Shown here: one piece after another, positions 61,107 to 64,000 of the stretch
How positions within the stretch are numbered: position 1 is the first letter of the stretch
How the letters are laid out: every line of letters starts with the position of its first letter
Assembly: GCA_963814985.1 (NCBI GenBank)
Contig: CAWFFV010000027.1
Location: forward strand, 260,779-324,778
From: CAWFFV01 sp963814985
Lineage (GTDB): Bacteria > Chloroflexota > Ktedonobacteria > Ktedonobacterales > Ktedonobacteraceae
DNA: 64,000 bases
Reading direction: 5' to 3'
Position numbers and translations under genes: made by a program
The notes under the pieces: generated by a model
Seen by the model: only the letters and a program-made list of their open reading frames with translations
What the model was told of the DNA's origin: nothing
The model's database searches: none

Positions 61107-62842
61107 CTATTGCAAAACATACGTGCCCGGCGCATCGGCAAGTTGCGGGTAACCGCACTGTCGGGCACCGAGAGGTGGAGGAGCTACGCGCGCATTTGAC
61201 CGCTTCGCCAACCAGGCTTCCCAGATCGGCCACCAGGAGCCTTCCTGGACGGGTATCGCGGCTTGCCAGGTATCAGGGTCGATGTAGGACTCATCTGCAA
61301 CCCTGGTCGCATACTGGTAGCTGCGATGAGGATGGCCCGGCTCGCTCACGATTCCAGCATTGTGTCCTCCACTCGTCAGTAAGAAGGTTACATCGGTATC
61401 AGTGAGAAGCGTGATCTTGTAAACGGAGTGCCAGGGGGCGACATGGTCGCGGACGGTCCCCACAGCAAAAATCGGTACGCGTATGTCAATAAGCGTGATC
61501 GGCCGATCATCGACCCGGTAGCGGCCCTCAAACAGATCGTTGTGAAGAAACAGGCTGTGCAGGTACTCCGAATGCATACGATAAGGCAGCCGGGTAGTAT
61601 CTGCATTCCATGCCATCAGATCGTTTAGGGACTCAGGTTGACCAAGCAGGTACTCGTAAATCATCCGCGACCAGATGAGGTCGTTGGAATGGAGCATCTG
61701 AAAGGCCGCTGCCATCTGAGTGGCATCCAGGTACCCTTGCTCCCACATCAAGTTCTCAAGGTAGGTGACTTGACTCTCGTCGATAAAGAGCAGGAGTTCA
61801 CCCGCCTCGGTGTAGTCGGTTTGTGCGGCAAACAGCGTCATGCTCTTGAGGCATCATCATGCTCCCGTGCCATGGTGGCGGCAGCAATGGAGAGCAGCGT
61901 GCCGCCGAGGCAATAGCCAACGGTATGGATCTTGCGATCAGGGATGATGGTCGAGATAGCCTTGAGCGCATCCATGATGCCCAGCATGCGATAGTCCTCC
62001 AAACCAAGGTCGCGATCCTCTGAGCCTAGATTCTTCCAGGAGATCATGAACACGGTATGGCCGTGATCTACGAGATACTTCACCAGAGAGTTGTCTGACG
62101 AGAGATCGAGGATGTAGTATTTCATAATCCAGGCTGGCACGATCAGGATCGGCTCGGCATAGACTGTCTCTGTGGTTGCTGTGTACTGGATGAGTTCCAT
62201 CAGCCGATTGCGGTAGACGACTTTGCCAGGGGTCAGGGCAACCGTCTTGCCGACCACGAAATCCTCCGTTCCAACGGGCTTCTGGCCCGTAAGCGTACGC
62301 TGCACATCCTCCTGGAAATCACTCATGCTGCGAACCAGATTGGCTCCGCCCTGTTCGATGGTCGGCTTCAGAACTTCAGGGTTGGTGTGCACAAAGTTGG
62401 AGGGAGCCACCATGTCGAGCCACTGGCAGGCTAAAAAGGTAACAACCTCCTCATGATGATGAGAGACGCCTGGGATACCGGTAGTAGCACTTTGCCACCA
62501 CTGCTCGATCAAGAGAAAGCTCTGGCTGATCAGGTTGAACGGGAAGTCTGTCCACTGTTCACCAGTGAAGCGTTGATCCTGAGGCCGAAGCTCAACACAG
62601 AGCTGGGCCTGCAGTCAGTCCAGCGTGCCGCGTACATAGTCAATTGCACAGCATTGTGCCAGGCTTGCTCGATGAGCTGAGCCTGCTTCCCTGGAGTATT
62701 ACTCAGATGTATCAGCCAATCAAGGTAAGCCAGTACCATGGAGGCCAGGAGAAATCCCACCAGTGAAACGCGCCTGCTGTGCCTGGAAAAACCGATCAAA
62801 GTTCGTGACACCGTTGGGCGGAGTGGTTGTCGATGATGTCAT
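61107..62842 (-). CDS. phaC: Poly(3-hydroxyalkanoate) synthase, class I PhaC (three frameshifts)
   Basis: Three frames together give a full PhaC of about 578 residues. The lipase-like box GYCLGGT carries the catalytic Cys; Asp in GTVRDHVAPW and His in TSGGHNAGI complete the triad. The conserved stretches PSNFVHTNPEVL, NLVRSMSDF, PGKVVYRNRLMELIQY, MKYYILDL and HTVFMISWKN are all visible. ATG 62840-62842 has GGGAG seven bases upstream. Breaks are near 62745 (extra base in PASMVLAYLDW), 62616 (missing base after AARWTD, restoring LQAQLCVELRPQD) and 61850 (missing base in EHDDALKSMTLF). It polymerizes hydroxyacyl-CoA into storage granules. No phaA, phaB or phasin gene is adjacent. This is a housekeeping-type gene outside the biosynthetic region. 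Confidence 0.9.
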
Positions 62843-62951
62843 AATGATGCTCCCCCATCTCTCTCTATTGGAGAGTTTCTTTCTCTCGCGTCACGGGTGA
62901 GACCTTTTGCTGCCTCATCCAATTCCGATCACTCTCCTGAATTCGGACAAT

Positions 62952-62986
62952 GCTAAGAGATAGGGCACAGATTGCCATCTCTTAGC
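62952..62986. promoter_or_regulatory. Long stem-loop of unknown role
   Basis: GCTAAGAGAT and ATCTCTTAGC are perfect 10-base inverted repeats. Inside them GGCA and TGCC pair further around a 5-base loop, with an AG bulge on one side. No T tract follows in either direction, so a leader RNA structure for phaC or an operator is as likely as a terminator. Confidence 0.5.
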
Positions 62987-63137
62987 TCCATAGGGAGAAT
63001 AGCACGGGCAACTCACGTTGCTCTCACGAATGTGCCGCAAACATATCAGAGAGGTCACAAAGAGGAGGAGGCCTTTTCATTGATGGAGAGTGAGGCCCAA
63101 CTTTTCGGGTACACTCTCCGTTTTGAACAGAAGGAGC

Positions 63138-63156
63138 TTGATTTTTGAAAAATCAA
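63138..63156. promoter_or_regulatory. Perfect 19-bp palindrome, candidate operator
   Basis: TTGATTTTT and AAAAATCAA are perfect inverted repeats around a single central G. The site ends 18 bases before the -35 box of the EamA-type gene, a position typical of transcription factor sites. The factor is unknown. Confidence 0.45.
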
Positions 63157-63174
63157 TTACCAGTATCGTCTTTG

Positions 63175-63203
63175 TTGACACATTTTACCGTACTTGCTAT
63201 ACT
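63175..63203 (+). promoter_or_regulatory. Near-consensus sigma-70 promoter of the EamA-type gene
   Basis: TTGACA (63175-63180), a 17-base spacer and TATACT (63198-63203) point rightwards. The gene's likely start codon is at 63252, with AAAGGA upstream of it, giving a leader of about 40 bases. Confidence 0.75.
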
Positions 63204-63251
63204 TCCGCCATTAGGAACTGATTTTGCATGCGCTCTTGCGAAAGGACGGTC

Positions 63252-64000
63252 TTGAAAGTACGTGATGGTGGGATGCTTCTCCTGTTAGCTGCCTTATGGG
63301 GTGCATCGTTTTCTCTTTATTCGGATTGCTTCGCCTGTCCTGGGTCCTGTTGTCTTTGGTGGATCTTCGCGTCTTCATTGCTGGTGTGGCATTAGTGCTC
63401 TACACCATCAGTTTTGCTCGTTTTCCTGCAATCTTGTCACGTTGGAAAGCCTATCTCCTCCTTGGTGCTGTCAATGCTGCTCTCCCTTTTACCTTGATTG
63501 CGTTCGCAGAACTCCACCTTCCTGCATCTCTCGCTGCTATTCTGGATGGGACCACCCCTTTATTTACAGCCATCGTAGCTGCCCTTTGGCTTCATGATCG
63601 CTTGACAGTGAAGAAAGTAATTGGTCTTGTCGTAGAAATCGTCGGTGTAGGCATTCTCGTTGGATGGAGTTCTCTCCCTCTGAGCACCACCTTGTTCCTC
63701 TCAGTAGGAGCTTCGCTCACAGCCGCATGTTGTTATGGGATAGGAGGTGTCTACAGCAAAGTTGCCTTCAAGGGTACATCTCCACTTTGCATTGGCTATT
63801 GGTCAGCAACTTGGAGCGGGTCTCCTCCTTCTGCCTTTTGTGGCGCTCAAGCCCCCAACCGTTTTTCCTTCCCTCCAGGTCTCGCTGGCTGTCGTCACGC
63901 TCGCTTTACTCTCAACTTCGATTGCCTACTTGCTTTATTTCCACCTCATGACGACTATCGGGCCGACGAATACCCTGAGCGTCACCTTTTTAGTACCGGC
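63252..64000 (+). CDS. EamA/DMT-family transporter, 5' part (three frameshifts; runs off the right edge)
   Basis: A drug/metabolite-type transporter with the classic opening LLLLAALWGASF, then FIRIASPVLGP, LVDLRVFIAGVALVLY, AELHLPASLAAILDGTTPLFTAI and TAACCYGIGGVYSK, each in a membrane helix pattern of two EamA repeats. The frame breaks three times, each repaired by removing one T from a T run: 63309-63312, 63355-63357 and 63786-63788. The start is probably TTG 63252 (AAAGGA six bases upstream, in frame with the ATG at 63273). The last visible codons remain in the second EamA repeat (TIGPTNTLSVTFLVP), so only the final helix or two are missing. Substrate unknown. Three breaks, all one extra T, suggest base-calling error. 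Confidence 0.85.

Larger units (their letters stand above)
62843..63251. other. Intergenic region (409 bp) between phaC and the EamA-type gene
   Basis: No gene is visible. The region separates divergent genes and holds three structured sites listed separately: a stem-loop at 62952-62986, a 19-bp palindrome at 63138-63156 and a near-consensus promoter at 63175-63203. The phaC promoter should also be here, but I cannot place it. Confidence 0.55.

Noticed and set aside
1..64000. CRISPR arrays, tRNA or rRNA genes
   Set aside because: I saw no regularly spaced short direct repeats and no tRNA-like or rRNA-like sequence; a tRNA scan and covariance search would be needed to be certain.

Overview
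The window is dominated by modular polyketide synthase (PKS) and nonribosomal peptide synthetase (NRPS) genes, almost all on the minus strand, from about 56.8 kb leftwards past base 1. Moderate base composition, long mega-enzyme operons, a lone tnpB element and a paired small-protein/HAMP-like membrane protein set resemble Ktedonobacteria (Chloroflexota). That assignment is impression only, with no search behind it.

Layout by region. (a) 1-29912, minus strand, read right to left: an NRPS with thioesterase (C-A-PCP-TE), an MFS exporter, a two-module NRPS, a one-module NRPS, a dienelactone-hydrolase-like enzyme, a fatty acyl-AMP ligase, a PKS (ACP-KS-AT-KR-ACP-KS-AT-KR-ACP) and the start of another PKS cut by the window edge. 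This looks like a lipopeptide-type assembly line: a fatty acid is adenylated, loaded on the leading ACP, extended with malonyl units, then joined to amino acids. Residues read by eye are Ala-like, Orn/Arg-like and two identical unassigned ones. (b) 30395-31243, plus strand: a luciferase-like flavin oxidoreductase. (c) 31391-52223, minus strand: PKS (KS-AT*-ACP-TE), methyltransferase, two P450s, a fully reducing PKS (KS-AT-DH-ER-KR-ACP), a serine-type NRPS module and a three-gene ABC exporter. It has its own thioesterase and exporter, so it is probably a second pathway lying against the first. (d) 52830-56779: a DoxX-Rieske fusion and a type II KS-alpha/KS-beta pair. (e) 57470-64000: a small protein and HAMP-like membrane protein pair, an alkylsulfatase remnant, a tnpB element with a divergent ribbon-helix-helix gene, a PHA synthase and the start of an EamA-type transporter.

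A caution runs through the annotation. I find about two dozen single-base frameshifts, placed by comparing reading frames with paralogous modules or family motifs. They cluster at 5.8-23.4 kb and after 46 kb, while 23.4-46.1 kb has none. Several lie in homopolymers, so many are probably sequencing or assembly errors. Frameshifted genes are annotated as one intended gene with the break positions given.

Observations I would follow up first are the degenerate acyltransferase in the terminal PKS, the condensation domain without its catalytic histidine, the scrambled carrier site at 14.48-14.54 kb, the DoxX-Tat-Rieske hybrid, and the palindrome that exactly fills the tnpB promoter spacer beside a ribbon-helix-helix gene.
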